64,000 nt of DNA from Cheiracanthium punctorium (lineage: Eukaryota > Arthropoda > Arachnida > Araneae > Cheiracanthiidae), in assembly GCA_038373885.1 (NCBI GenBank), contig JAWZYV010014440.1:653001-717000 (forward strand). Reading direction: 5' to 3'. The stretch's first letter is position 1; each line of letters starts with the position of its first letter. Below, piece by piece: positions 44,273-58,569 of the stretch. A program made the position numbers and the translations under genes. Below the pieces are notes generated by a model. The model saw nothing but the letters and a program-made list of their open reading frames with translations. It searched no databases and had not been told where the DNA came from.

Positions 44273-47200
44273 CTATATAAAACCGTAAGTAAGCATTGAT
44301 CTCAAAAAGCAAGTTTTGTTTGTCTGCTGGATGAAAACTACCAGACATTTTTTTTTTACACAAAGTTATGATCCTGAATCAAAAGGGATAACAGAATTTA
44401 GGAAACTAAAAATGTTGGAATAGTGTACTTTTGACCACTCGGCTACAAATATTTCACGTGCGCGGCTTATGAAGTCTTGAATCGGAAAGAAATCTTCTTT
44501 TATAACCTGAAATGGCTCCACACGGGCCTACGTCCCCTGAAACATACATAGGGATTTATTTAGAAACATGAAAGTAACCGAATTACTAGATTTAACTTTT
44601 AAATATTAAAGCATTTCAAGCGTCGACTTCAAGCAACAAAACATTTCAGAGATGAATATAGATCGATTTATGTGATGAATTTACTAAGTACCTAAAGAAA
44701 TATTCGAAAAGAATTTGGTTGAAAAACAACCTAAATAACACAGTACGGTCAACACTATGATTGAAGGAAAACTACTGCAATATTTGCTCTAAATTTATAA
44801 CGAAAAAATAATGAATGCCACCTGAAATTTCTAAAATTAAATTTTCCCTTTTTGTTACAGAACAAAAACATAAAAAAGAATTAATCACGAAAAGTGGATA
44901 TCTTAATGTCCTTCCTATCAAATGTCTTTTTTAGTAAGAGTAAAAAAAAAGGGGAAAAATGAGTTAAAAATATGCATATAGCTATAAAGCTATTACCTTA
45001 ATACACTGCACTTTTACGAGACTGAACTTAAACAAAATGTTTAGTATTATTTCTGAATATTCGATATCGATAAATTTGAAAGAGAATACATTTTCAGAAA
45101 ATGCCGAAGGCATTGTTTTGAAAATTGATCTGAAAACTCATTTTAGACATTGATTTGAATTAAGTTTTTCCAAAGAATTCTTTTCAAGCATTTTCAAAAG
45201 GAAAACTTTCGAGAATTTCTTTGAAACAAAGAATGATTTTGGTAAGATTTCAAAACATTTATTTAGAACGTACAGTGATAAGGGGGCTTTAAAATTTTTA
45301 ATTCTCTTCGAAATGTAAAGCATTAACATGAATAAATTGTTTTAGTAAAAAAAAATAAACCACAACTCCTCTGAAAACATTTCATACATTGTTAATATAA
45401 AATATTTTTGAATTTCTAAAGTGAAAAATGAGCAATTTCACCGATTTTATAATGGATATTTCACCTGTGTTCATTGAAAAGGAATGTGTTCATTTAACTA
45501 ATATTTTGTGAGGAATTCACTGCATTTTTAGATGGAAATGACGCACTTTTATTTAATATCCACTCATTCTTTTATTTCTTTTTTTAGCAAAGTATTTGGT
45601 AAATTGAATATGCTTGGTGCATGAAAAGTCTGTGCTATCTTTAAAAAAAATACATTAAAAGAGAAAACACACTACAAAAACAAAAAACACTAACAGTTGT
45701 GCTTTGCACAAATAGATATGAGCGATATTTTCCTTTTTTTAAAGACAAAAATATGTTTTGTTTGAAAAGCCATTCATAGATGGCATTGACATACGCAATA
45801 TGAAGTAATAAGTTTCGGATCCAAAAAAGTCCAATCTCTCTCAAAAGTCCATCCTATGCTTGCAAACTGCAATTATTTTCAATCGTTGTTTCTTCTTTTT
45901 TAATGAACTTTTAAAGCTTGGCGCTCTTAGAGAGAGTCAAAGTTTTTGAAAACTCCAATTAAAAAGTTTGAAATTAATGTTCTAAAGAGAACCAGTACAT
46001 AGTTACAATTTACCATTTAAAAGATATCTGATATCAAAGTTAAATACTTTGTTTCGAACTTCCATAAGATAGAGACTGAAACATTTAATATTTTTTTTTC
46101 AATCTTTGCGCCAAACAGAAGAGCAAAAATAACACTTCGTGAGTTTAGAGAGCAACAAAAGCTATTCTTTCTAATAATATGAAATAAAAATAAATAAGTA
46201 AACAAATAAACCCGCGTGATTTTAAACAATTTTCTGGCAAAAAGATATATTACATTTTCCTTGAGAAAGTAATATATTCTTTGGATTTGGTGACATGTTT
46301 TAAATTAGTAAAGAAATAAAAACTTTTTATATCCCAAATTCGCTGTACGTCCGAGGTAGTATTTCACAGTATCATAAAAAACATAAAAAATATATTAGAA
46401 AAGTATGAGTAAAATGCTGAAGATAGTTGGAACAATGAAATCGCTACGTACTTAAAGGATTAACGCACAAGGGGCACTTAGTACTCCAAAAGCTTAGGAT
46501 GATGACAGTCTGCTTTCCATCATCAATGACAAGGATGTTGCAAAGACGAAAGTTAAATATAGAAGGATGTCGTTGAGACATAACTTTCTTTATTAAAATC
46601 TAGAAGGATTAAATATTGCTCTGTACGCAAGTTTTAAATTAAATTGTATTTAATGCATTACTTTTAGACTGTATTCATGACTTTGACGAATTTTAAATTT
46701 TCTGAACTAAATCAATCAAGAAGTTTTGCCAAGAAACAAAACTGTATTTTTTCTTTAAGATAAATTTACATTCTTACTCCCTAAAATAATATACTTAAAC
46801 ATAAATGTAAGAAAAGTGTCTCTTTCGAGACAAACATCTCAATTTAGACTAGATCAGAGTTCCATAAAGATGCTTGTGAAAAACATTTTTTAAAAGTAGT
46901 GTTTGTATTCCACTAAATCTGTTTTGAACTTAAAAAATAAAAACAACGCTCAATATTTTTAGTTTTATAATGCATGAATTTTAAAAGTAACGAACATAAA
47001 CGTTGTTTGTATTAAAAAAAAAAGCCTATGAAATTCAAACCATCACTTGCGCAGTCTATACTAGACTGTCCCAGAAATACATATATGGTCTTTACTGAAA
47101 TATGCTATTCAGCAATTTGTTGCTAGTCGTATAAACATGCTCCATTTTGTTGGAATAGGATAAATTTAACAGAGATTTGCAAAGGATATGCTAATTTACA

Positions 47201-48032
47201 TAAATAGGAGGTGGGATTGGGTAGGGTGCTGGAAGCAGAAGATGAGATAAGTTCAAATCTGGAATGAGCGATGAGTAATAAATTTGAGTGTTTCAGAAAA
47301 ATATTTTTTGCTTAAAGAACTAGCTTCATCATAGATTTATTTACGTACGAGATCTTTTTCTGGGAATAAAAAGTTTTTAGAAAAAATCGACCTCCTTAAT
47401 ATTTTGTTGTTTAATCTCACTGTGATTTAAAAAATCGTTTTTAAGCCCGATAAAAGTATATTAGAGGGCAGTTAAAACAATTACAAGGTTTTTTGCTTTT
47501 GTGTACTCACATCGTATACATAAAAAGAAACCGAACAATATCAAGACCAATTTTTTTTTCAATTGTAAAATACCTTTCATATTTGTTATATAGTAATAAA
47601 CACTCTTTCGAAAATTAACAAATACGAACAAAAATACTATATGTATAAAAATTTTTTTAAATTCCACAAGGTGCAACATCACTGAAAGTAATTTTTAGTT
47701 GGAGTTTTGTCGGTCGCTCTGAAAATTTTAGAGAATGTAGTTGAAATTTAATTTTAAAAGATTATCGATTAAAGATTATACAGTTTTTGAGCTGTCACAA
47801 TTTGACTTGTAATTGCATATATACTGATACAGTCCTCGAATGCTAACTACACTATTTTTTCTGAATTGAAATATTTCATATCTGGAGGAAGCAAGCTCAA
47901 ATTCAAATAAGCAAGTAAGAAAGAAAGGCTTAACAAAAAAGAAATAAGGATTGGCTTTCACCTACTGGTACCAACCCCAATGTAAGAAATTTAGTACCAA
48001 ACATTATTTTTTATTTGCAGTCAAACAAATAT
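44273..48032. other. AT-rich DNA without a recognised gene
   Basis: This is 3.8 kb with no supported gene. Minus-strand frames at 45138-45329, 45641-45844, 46017-46229, 47461-47682 and 47776-47961 are 61-73 codons, F/I/L/K-rich and without motifs. Confidence 0.55.
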
Positions 48033-48449
48033 ATAATTGAAAGCTAAAATTTCTTCTGTAAACAGAGTAAGTTGAAACGGATGAATGGATTGTAACCAAA
48101 TTGGTATATAGACTATAAATAAGATGTGTTCAATAATTTGAAAAAAAAAATAGTTCAAACATGTCTCTAGGTGGCGATTTACAGCTAAAAACGGAAAATT
48201 TAACAATGGAAATGGATGATTCAAAATATGCGAACCAAAATTTGTTTAATAGTTTTTGAACATTTATTAATTGGGTCATTTTTTTGTGCAAAGGTGCGCC
48301 TAATACACTTTTTTTTTAACTAAACTTTTTAAAAATTTTCCTTCTGTGCATTACTTGTACAGTCCATATGCCAAATTTGGTGGCAGCCTGCTCACCCGTT
48401 TCAGCTGCAGAATGCTGTGTTTAGAGGAAGTTTAATTTTAATCACCCTG
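48033..48449 (-). mobile_element. TA-flanked foldback MITE (copy B)
   Basis: On the minus strand it starts CAGGGTGATTAAAATTAAAC after TA (48450-48451) and carries GCTGAAACGGGTGAGCA and CGCCACCTAGAGACATG, parallel to copy A at 1746-2196. The other end is degraded (inverse of AAGCTAAAATTTCTTCTGTA), so its exact tip near 48033 is approximate. Confidence 0.7.
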
Positions 48450-48451
48450 TA

Positions 48452-49889
48452 TATGATCCTTCGATATTACAAAACATCTAATAATGGTCGTAAACATTAT
48501 GCTAAAAATGCAGATATGTACATTTTCTTCACATCTTCATAACGTAAAATATCACTTGTCTTCGATTTGTGTTTCGTACTGTACATTTGAGTAATGCAAT
48601 TTCCTAGAAGACTGTTTTGTAGCAGAAACTAAGGATTAAGCAAAAAAATTAATTTTCATTCAATATAGATATTAATTATAACGAAAAAAGCTTTTTTATG
48701 TGAGAATGTTTTCATATGTATGAAAAAATAAAAGTTGGATTTGTTGCGAAATAATATATTCTCATCAGAGAACATTTGTAAAAGGATTTATCAGTCTCAA
48801 TTCTGGGAAATTATGTTGGAATGCAAATATATTTTGATGAATAAAAAAGATGATGTAAGAAATGCAATATCCTTAGCATAAAGAAAAGAAAACTGGAGCA
48901 TTTTTTTTCATCAGAAATAAATTATATATTTAAATTAAATCGGCAAAATTATAAACTTTGAGTTTATGTCCAATATTTAGATTCAATAAAGGTTATCTTT
49001 TATCATGTTAAAAAAAGTGGAAGCTTTATAAAAAGCTTATTTTGAAATGCGTTTATGTGAACTCCATCCAGTTAAATGAGATTTAAAGCACGAGAAATTT
49101 CTTTGTTGATTTATTTATTCAAATCATCATTTCTATGTAGTTTGTTACTTTAACAAGTTTTTTTAAAAGAAATCTCTGCGGCATTAAAAAGTGTGTTATT
49201 ACTGAGGTGTTTCGAATCCCTGTTTATTTTACATTAATGGGAAGAAAGCAGATATGCCTTCGATTATCGAGGATAAATGTAATTAACGTGCAAAAAAAAA
49301 ATTCATTGGGTGTCTCGCGTTACGATAAAGTGGAATGGATTTGCTACAAGAAAGAAATTGTTTCCATTAAGAAAATTCAATTATTTTGAGATAAACCTGA
49401 ATTATGAAAAGTACTGGCTGATTTTCATTTACTGGAAAATAAAAGTTCTTGCTTTTGGTTAAAAGAAATACGATGTCTCAGGAATATCCAATTATGCTAA
49501 CGTGTCCCTAACTATTTTGCCAGTGTAAGAGAGAGAAACTGGTTGGATGATATTTTATGAAGTTGAGTCTGGCCTGGAAATCAGTGTGATTAATAATGGA
49601 ATTTGGGATAGAATTTTTTTCCCAAAGTGTGTTTTGTTCTAGTGTTTCTTGCAGCAGATTTAAGTGTGGTTTTTGAATACAGTTTGAATTTAGTCTAGGT
49701 AGAAAGCCAGAATTTCGACTAGATTCCTTTATTATGCCTTTTTTGAGGCTGTTGTTTATAAATGATGAATGATGTGTGCCAGGTTGTTAAACAATGGAAT
49801 TATAGATAGATTAGTCCACTCTTAGCAAAGCATTTGCACGCTAGAACAATTAATTACAAATGGTGCATGCAAGTTCGGGGTCATCTAGG
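48452..49889. other. AT-rich DNA without a recognised gene
   Basis: The 60-codon frame at 49207-49389 has no motif. Nothing else was recognised. Confidence 0.5.
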
Positions 49890-50546
49890 CAGTGACCGAT
49901 TTACAGAAATGGGTGCCCAGGGCAAAAGTTCCGTTGCCCCTCACTTTTCACATCCTCACGAAAGCTGTATACTTTAAAAAGCAACTTTCATATCATACTA
50001 TACTTGGTAACAGTGGGAAGGGATTATAAGAGCATGAAAAGAAATATTTAATCAAGATTCAAAGTGAAATGAAACAATTGGTCAGTTATACTATTTTTAA
50101 TTTTCAGTTCTTAATTTCATGCCACATTTTTTTGCAAGTAACATGTAAAATAAACGTTCTTATTGGAGCATTTATTTATTTTTTCCCGCTTTATAGCTGA
50201 ATGGGTTTTTGAAAGAAATGCAGAACTTGTCTTTTTGTTCAAAATAATATGAAACTGTGCTCTTTTCCTTCCTTATAGAAACCAAAAACAACATAGGGTA
50301 TAATATAGAAAAGAACATGCAGCTAGATATAGTCACTATGGATGACTTTACAAAACAAGTTATTAATAGCATTCTTGTAATGCAACCTAACCTTAAGACA
50401 GAATGACTGTGCATAAATATTGAGTGTAATTCCAAGGCTCTTTTTAAAATTAAAATCAAAATATGCTTTATTTTTTATTTTAAAGACTACTTTGAGGGCC
50501 TACTTTTTGTTGGACGCCCCGGTGTTTGCCCCAAATGTCTTGCCAG
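49890..50546. mobile_element. Probable decayed hAT-like element
   Basis: The left end CAGTGACCGATTTACAG with GGGTGCCCAGGGCAAAAG resembles a common hAT terminal segment. Near 50510-50546, GACGCCCCGGTGTTTGCCCC reads inversely as a related GC-rich segment. The termini are not clean inverses and no duplication was found. The 95-codon minus frame inside shows no domain. Confidence 0.3.
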
Positions 50547-50770
50547 AACTTATTCCTGCATGGTGGACAAAAAGTAGACCCCATGAGAAGGTTTAAAAAT
50601 GTTAATGCCAGTCTCCAATATTTGTTAACCCGGTCGCTCCTGTCGACCCAACCGTTAGGAGTTTCCGTGGTTTTCTCCGAAACCTCACGTAAATACGGAC
50701 TACGATCCCTTAGAGAGTCTCCCACGGAGGACAATCCTCCTATAGGTCTAAGGCCCTATTGCAGTCAATT
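50547..50770. repeat. GC-elevated unidentified insertion
   Basis: The segment contains AGGAGTTTCCGTGGTTTTCT and GAGTCTCCCACGGAGGACAA, is clearly GC-richer than its flanks and ends in AT-rich DNA. It looks like a retroposon or a MITE, but no promoter boxes, tail or duplication is clear. The overlapping frames of about 84 codons on both strands are not convincing. Confidence 0.35.
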
Positions 50771-53700
50771 GGCATAATCCACAAACAAAACAAACACTCT
50801 ATGTTTTTGATAATCCAGCTTCTAATTTTCAGTCTATTCAGACCATCTAATTTTCAGTAGCACAGATACTGATTTATCGATATTTGTTGAGGCTTTAAAT
50901 TTTATTTTTTCTTGATTATTTTTCCTTGATTAACTTAATTTCGTTGACTGAAAGGCAACTAATAAAAATAAATATTTCAATTAAATGAAAGGAAAGGGTA
51001 AAAATAAAATGAATACAGAGTATTCGTTTGGAATTAAATAAAATGATAATTATTAAATGAAAGATATTAATTAGGGAAAAAAAGTTGATTATAAATGAAC
51101 GTGAATGATTTGATAAAATGTTCTGTTTATCAGATTATTTTAAAGTTAATTTTATAATTTAAAGTTTAGCATTGGTTTTGTGATTTGGGGAGATGGTCCA
51201 TGCTTTGATAAAAACTTACTTTTTAGTGAAAAACACTTTATTAAAAATAATCATTGTATATAATTCTGATTGCTGGAACTATTGCAGAATAAAACATTTG
51301 CTATAAAATTTGATAAGGTAAGTTAACTAATACTTTAAAACCTTTTGTGTGGAGTATTCTGTCGGTGAAAACAGCGTTTCTGAATCTTTTTTATGCGCAC
51401 TTCCTCTCCTAAATTATTGAAATCTCCGAAATATCCTAAATTATTGAAATCCTTATATATCTCTCTTCAATACCTCATTATTGAAAGTTTGTCGCTATAT
51501 TTTTGCGATATCCTGTATATATATGCACACATACACGCACACACCATGCGGTTATATTAAAAATAGCATTTGTAACCCGATTACTGGAAATCTATTTGGG
51601 TTAATAACACAAAATTTGGTTGATATGCATGTTAGACTGTTGTAATTTGTTTCCGATTAAAAAATGTTTAATTCCCAAAATGTCATCTACAGAAGGAACT
51701 GGATCTGCACTTCACTAGTAATCAGCATATTCAGTCACTGAGGTGTAAATGTGCAAATTTCAGTATCCCAATGCCATTGGATAGGTAAATTTAAGATTAT
51801 TAGGAATGACACCAGTGTTACATTTGCGTGAGATGTCCTGTCCATTGAGATATTCGCGCCTTTTGCTCAATTAATTGATTCCATAAATCCGTCAGTGTAA
51901 GGATAACACAATGTTTATTTAGGATGGAGTAACCAGTACATCACAATGAATATGATTCAGATCATCTAGCACGTCGTCATTTCATCGAAGACCGAATAAT
52001 CAATAATCGGACTGAATATTCAGTAATCTGACTAAATAATCGATGCCACGTTGTCATCTCGTCCTCCACAGTTTCACTTCATGTGACGTAATGATTATAG
52101 TTAGAAACACACATCCCGTTATCTACGATATGTTTTCGGAAATCCGTCTCGATACACAAATTCTTTAATTAGAACAAGACTGTAAGTATATAACTTTTTA
52201 TGTAAATTCACACTTTTAAAATTATAACAAGTGTTCCAAATGTTATTAATATTTTTATTAAATTTTTTTGCATGTTTATTAATACACGCACGTGTCATAA
52301 GATACTGAAGAAGACTTCCAGAACTGTCTTATTTAGTTAATCCTCTTAACGTTCAGTTTTCGAAAAAAGGATTTACAGTGCAAAATGAAGCGGCTAATAT
52401 GGTGTTACAATTCAAATGAGAGCTATCATATTTAGTTAAAATAAAGGTAGATGAAACGAGCTTGATGTTTTTTATTGTTTACTTTTTTAATGCAATTGAG
52501 AATTCAATCCGAAGATAATTTTTCAATACATTTGAGCAATTAATCCGATTAAAATGTTTATTTAAATAAACAGTTGTATAGATATATTATACCGTGAAAA
52601 TTTCCGTAATAGGGAATAAAACTAATTTAAAGGTATTTCGTGGGATTTTGAATTTTAGGAAATACGAAATACGAGATTATAGATGATTCAAAATTTCTCA
52701 AATAAATATTTCATATAGGATTAGTTGGGAAAATGGAAACATCTTAGACCACCACCTTATTGGATTACTCATGGAACTCATTTCCTTTTAAAGCTGAAGA
52801 AATTGAGATTGATAAAATACTGAAGGGGTTTTTACATTTTCTAAACTACTGATCGTTGAATGACCTTCAACTGATATAGTGATTGTGAAAAAAAGTTGAT
52901 TTTCAAAGTTGACCGTTCGTGAATTCCTTGCTGTAATGCATCTGCAAAAGCAAAGTAAATGGATTCAACTGCTCTTCTTATTGATTTAGGAAGTTGACTA
53001 CACGGCAAGAGTTCAATTAAAAGAATATTGTTGCGGTTGATAAAAGGAGTGTTTACATTTACCCCATTTGTAAAATAGGGTAAATGGGAACAAATAATTT
53101 TTTATGTATTTCTGATGATTTTTAACCAATAAACATGATTTTGATCCCGGAAACCCATTTTTTAAGCACATCTCAACAAGTTTAAATTTATTCACAAGAA
53201 GTCACCGCTTAACTAGCAAGTATAAATTTATCCAAGAACCAGAGGTGAACTTGAATTTGAAACATCAATTTTTTTTTTCCATTCATTCCAATTGACCCTA
53301 AATGTTTTGCTTGTTCTGCCATTGCAGATTTTAATGAAAATAATCTTCAGTTTCTTATCTTATGCTTACATAAAACATTATCAAAATAACTGTTTATTTT
53401 AACAGTAATTTATAATTTTTCTGTTTTCATTGCTGATTGCTTTAGAAAAATACACTGAAAATTGTAGAATTAAAATATCTTGAAAATTGTTAAACTTTTA
53501 ATAAAGTGTTGCTCTTTTATTTAAATAAAACTTGACGACCCGTTTCCTTAAATTTACTTACCCTAAAATAGTGTTATCAGAAGTATCATTATGCATAAAA
53601 ATATTTCAAAATTTAACATACCTGAACAAAATTCAAGAAATTTGTTATTCTAAAAAACTTTATATCAGTAAAAGCAATTGTATTACTGCACTCTGTATTT

Positions 53701-55494
53701 ATTGCCGTATCTAAAATTTAAAACAGGGCTCTGCACTTAAAGTAATTGCGAATGAACGATGTGGGGACAAACAGGATGGCTGTAGTAAAAGGGATATTTT
53801 AATACCCTAAAAATAATTAAAATGTTAGCGTATATATTTCATCTTGATGAAGAAAGATTAAAACCCCTACAAGTATAAGCCATTTTAATTATTTTCATGG
53901 TATCTATATAGTTTACACAGTTTAGTAGTTTTTTTATTCCGTTAATAGCACACAAAGGTTTAAAAAAATCCAAATTTATATATATATATATACACAGTTT
54001 TCTAAATTACCATTAATATATTGTTTATATATAAATCTGAAACGCACGAGAATTCTCACCAAAGTGTATAACAGTATAATATTAGCATACAAAACATGTT
54101 GACAGGAACTCAAATGAAATTTTAATTTCTTATTCGCGCTTTTGTAATCACTTTGACGGGAGGACCATCTATGATATCTAACTTTATCTTTAGAAGATTT
54201 AATTTCTCGAGTGCTTCTTTATTGCTCAAGAAAAAGAATATTACGACAGCACCTACTCAACGTATCTCAGATAATAATAATAATAAAAGCTAGCATAGAT
54301 ACACGTTCGTCCCCAAAATTTATGTGAAACAATAAAAACGCTCTCTTAGTGGCAATAGAAGATTTTTCTGCATTTTTTGGAGTACAGCCAAATCCGAAAC
54401 TTCCTGTGTGCCTGACTCTTCTAAAACATAAATTTCTAATTAGTATATTTAGTTAAGTAAAGTCTGCCATGAATGGCTCTGCAACATCATGATTTACTTA
54501 TTTGGGATTTCATTTAGTAATAATTCTAATGGTAAGCTAGTATAACGGTATTTTTATTTCTGACTTTAGGAATTAGAGAGAGCTGTGCTAAACATGCAAA
54601 TAAAATAACTAACTGGCAGCTAAAAGTTTCATTGATTTACCAATCAAATTCTATCCAAATAAGAAAGATAATATGCATTTGATTGTGGCCTATCTTTTTA
54701 AAAAATGTCCCTACCTGGGTATTTCTGAATTGTTTGTTGTTATACATCCTGTGATAAAAAGCTTTTTCCTGTGATTAAAAGCAATGCCGGAATCAAGGTT
54801 CATTTTACATTTGAGTGACTTTTTGTGTTACACGAGCGAATGGATCATTTCATATTTGTCATTCACTTGAACACAGTAACCATTTTTATTTTCATCATTT
54901 TAAATGTTTTGATAGTTCAAATATTTATTAGTACGAATATTTAGGATTTCACTGAAAATTTTTTCAGTCAGTGACGTTCTTATTTCACATAATAGAAAAT
55001 ATCATCCACGGATAAAAGCAAATGGCTATGACATAATGTTCGAGAGGAACTCTCGAAATTTTATCTCATTTAACGAAAATAAAAGTACTGCCTTTTGAAT
55101 GAAGTATTCTTAGATCGTTTAAAATTTTTACCTATTAAACAAAGAAATTATCGTTATGGACTAATAGCGAAATATGATTTTTATATGATATGCGTTACAA
55201 CACCGTGTATATTATTTCACAAATGTGTATTAATGTAGATGTATGATGCTGGACACTTTCAGATTCATCCTCAACACTATTATATCATAATTCAATTCTA
55301 TCATGTTCTGATGTGTGATTTTTGGTAGTAATTTTGCATTCTTCATCTGACTTATCACTGTCACACTTCTACAGACTATCAGTGAATTTTTGATTTAGTG
55401 CGAAGTGATACAAATCGCTTTACACTAAATGTAGTAGAAACTCTCTGCAAATTTTAAAATACCAAATTACCTGCTGTCAAACTACAACGGCATA
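50771..55494. other. AT-rich DNA without a recognised gene
   Basis: This 4.7-kb stretch holds no supported gene. Small items seen are a (TA)n run near 53976-53991, an ATA-type run near 54270-54287, and a perfect 8-bp stem TTCGAGAG/CTCTCGAA at 55039-55057. The 60-codon frames at 53013-53195 and 53532-53714 lack motifs. Confidence 0.55.
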
Positions 55495-55680
55495 CAGAAA
55501 AACGTAAGTACAGACGTCAGGTAAAAACTGGTCAAAATGGATTGTACATGCATTTATATGTACATGCGTACAATGAGATGCATCGCGAAAATTCTTAAAA
55601 GTAAATTTAGAGGTGTTCAAAATCTGAAGATCGAAAGTTTTCGCGATCCCATTACTTCCTTATACTTCGTACAAGGAAGT
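55495..55680 (-). repeat. Terminal-hairpin repeat family, well-preserved copy
   Basis: This copy ends with the hairpin 55654-55680 (ACTTCCTTATACTTCGTACA plus AGGAAGT). Leading into it are GATGCATCG, AAATTCTTAAAA and AAATTTAGAGGT, as in 39360-39504. Orientation is the same as the 39-kb copy. Only ~185 bp is clearly shared; further upstream the similarity fades. Confidence 0.75.
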
Positions 55681-57424
55681 AAAAATCATTATACAATCAG
55701 TTAATAATAAAATAGGGGCAAAATTTAAAATATATTTCAAGATAAACACTTTTAAAAGGTAATTTCAACAGATTTTATTTCTGAAATCTTCGTGAACTTT
55801 TTGAAGTATTTTATTAATATTTGATCTAATACATTTTCGTATAAGTTGGTGATTGCAGGTAAAGACTGCATTGTTAAAAACTTGTGAATGATTCACAGAA
55901 CTCTTAAAAACAATGAGTTATTCAATATTGGTGAAGTTTTTCATAAACAATCTGAATTATATACATACTTACTTGGAAATTTCATTCACACATTTTATAA
56001 AAGTCAAACTGAGAAATTAAAATAACAAGAATTGAAATAATGTAATGACAGGTAAAATATCGCCCGTACTATCTAGAACTAACTAAAAAATAATTAAACT
56101 GATTTATTGTAATTAAACTATTCAAGGCAGTATCCTTGATGGTTTTTGTTCTACAGTTGTTTACTGGCCAATTACTAGACATTGATTTGCGGCGCACCTT
56201 TTTTGCATTGGTATTCTTTCAAGTTCAACCTGATCGCTTTACAGCAATGTCATTACGGATAGAAATAATCTTAGACGGCACATTGCAATTCTTGGAAAAT
56301 CTAAGACTGGGCGATGTTTGTTTGCTTTGCTCCGCACAGATCCATTATTCTTTTGTTTATGTCACATACCTTTGCCACTGGACAAAAAATTATCGTAATT
56401 AACACAACTTTATTTTATTTAATAATAAGTATGAGAAAAAAATGGAGAGTATTTGCGTTAGGACCAGATTTAATTTACATTATCGTAAAATAAAACTTCA
56501 AAATACATAAAAAATCTTAGATAGAAAATAATAAAAGAAGAAAAGCTTGAAAGTTAAAATGTTTCTTCTAAAACAAAGGGAAGCTGCCGAGAACATGCTT
56601 TAATGGCTTTAAAAGACGGAAGAGACAAAGTTAAAAGAAAGAAGAAATCGATTATTTTTGGAAAGAAAAAAAAAAAGAAGCAGATATACTCAGATTAGTG
56701 ATTTTGTCAAGTTCTTTTCTGTGTGCAGCCATTTACTTTTGAAAGTATTGAGAATAAAATTTTATTTGTTTCTGAATTGCTTATGTACGTTTATCTTTAT
56801 TGCTGTATTTACAATTTAAGAATTTATCTGTGTTTGTCTATCACGAAATAAATTCGCTGAAACATTATATTTTCACTATTAGATTTTTGTTGTGAATTTA
56901 CTTTCACAATTACATTTCAGTCTGACATGAAGCATTTATTATTAAGCATACAATAATTATTTACCTTGTGACTTTATTTAACTAAATTACATTTTATTAG
57001 TATTCCGCTTTAGTCTTTGGCATCATTTTGAAATTTAGATTTCTGCTTTAAACTTATTGTGTGGTTTGTAATGTCTTTAAATTATTTTTATCTGGAAGAG
57101 GACACTGTTTAACAGTGCAGTATCTTTACAATATTAGAATAATCTATTTATAAGTGCAATGATTTTCAGACTAAAATAATACTTTTTCCCCGTTGCGCCT
57201 AGATTCTTCAATCTTAATATTTATCTAGCTCTCTTCTTAATTTAACATTTAGTTAATTTGTTCACGTATTTATTTCCAAGAACTTTGAACCTCGGCTGAT
57301 AAAACTTTAATCGATACGAGCTTTAATTAAAAATTAATTACTACGAATGCTGCTAGAAAAGGCGTGTAATGAATTATCAAAAGCATCTGCTTCATTTTAG
57401 TGAACGAATTAGATGTAATAAGCG
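55681..57424. other. AT-rich DNA; one slightly GC-richer frame
   Basis: The frame at 56136-56402 (88 codons) is a little GC-richer than its surroundings but matches no family I know on either strand, so it is not called. The rest shows nothing. Confidence 0.45.
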
Positions 57425-57478
57425 TATATGTATATGTATATATATATATACAGAGAGAGAGAGGAGAGAGAGAGAGAT
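57425..57478. repeat. Compound (TA)n-(GA)n microsatellite
   Basis: TATATGTATATGTATATATA continues into a GA-repeat with one GG interruption. Confidence 0.9.
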
Positions 57479-57833
57479 CGAAATTAAAGGTGGTTCGCTA
57501 GTCCAAGAACACTAAAATAGATAACGTATCACTAGAATACAAAATGTGTAGATGCGTCGGACTAGTAGCGTTTTATTCAAGTTTTTCGCTTGCAAACTTC
57601 CTCGCTTAGTTCTACAATGCATCTCATCTTATTTTACCCATTCAAGTCGTATAATTATTATCTAATATTTTTATAAGCGATATTTACATTTTTTAATTCA
57701 CCTCTTAACAGAAATCAATATATATTGCTGATGTAATTTCTTTTGTTTTTCAGTTTTTTAAAATCATTTACATGGACCAGTGATAAATATTACGGGGCAG
57801 TGAAATCATGGAGTCACTGGTCTTTTGGAGCAC

Positions 57834-58015
57834 TGACAAATAAAATAAATAAAAACTTTGTGAAAGAACACACATAAAATGTTACTTATAAAGCGATACG
57901 ATCGTTTTGGCCAAAAGTATTTGGTCGAAACGATCGTACCGCTTTATAAGTAACATTTTATGAGTGTTCTTGCACGTTTGTCTTCAAGTTTTTATTTATT
58001 TTATCGTTTAACACC
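57834..58015. repeat. Hairpin element 1 (90-nt strong core hairpin)
   Basis: The core 57873-57962 pairs a 40-nt left arm (CATAAAATGTTACTTATAAA ...) with a 40-nt right arm with three or so mismatches around a 10-nt loop. Weaker pairing extends outward through TAAAATAAATAAAAACTT on both sides. It shares AAAACTTTGT and ACACACATAAAATGT with the elements at 58570 and 59765, so it is one member of a local family. Size is compatible with a miRNA-type precursor, but membership in a repeat family favours a foldback MITE. Confidence 0.75.
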
Positions 58016-58059
58016 AGTATTTTGAGTGTTTTTTCCGCACTGACTAAATATTCTAATTT

Positions 58060-58065
<6 letters not shown>

Positions 58066-58096
<31 letters not shown>
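58066..58096. repeat. (TA)n microsatellite
   Basis: About 15 uninterrupted TA units. Confidence 0.9.
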
Positions 58097-58098
<2 letters not shown>

Positions 58099-58569
58099 TT
58101 GCAAAGTGTGCCGATGTATTGTCCTTGACTTTTTACGAAATCGATGTTAATTTTTAAGGAATTAAATTTGAGTAGTAAACACAAAATATAATTTATGTAC
58201 GGTCGCCGTACGAAGAAATTACCATTTATTAAAATGTACTCTGTACAATAATGAGGTCACGTGCAAAATTTGAACATTTTATCCTAAAAAGTGTCAACGA
58301 TATGCAAAAAAATGATGACATTTACAAACGAGCAAATAAAACAGTAAGTTTTAAAGTACTTGTAACTCATCAAAATAAGAATAACGTTAGATACCCTTAA
58401 TTTGTTCTATAAAAGCATAGATGCTTTTTAAAAAGATCAGAACATTGATTTAGTATCCCACACTAAACAGAGTTTAAGTGGCACCTCTATTGCTTCGCTA
58501 TGCATTTACTAGTTAACAAAAAGAATGTGGTTCAATATCAAAAGAATGTGTTGTATAAAAGGTAAAATA
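58097..58569. other. AT-rich DNA without a recognised gene
   Basis: Nothing recognisable was found. Confidence 0.5.

Noticed and set aside
49890..50770. Single intact hAT element spanning the GC-rich blocks
   Set aside because: The termini are not inverse copies and no 8-bp duplication could be found; split into two low-confidence entries.
56136..56402. 88-codon frame in a slightly GC-richer stretch
   Set aside because: No family recognised on either strand and no splice or start context to support an exon.
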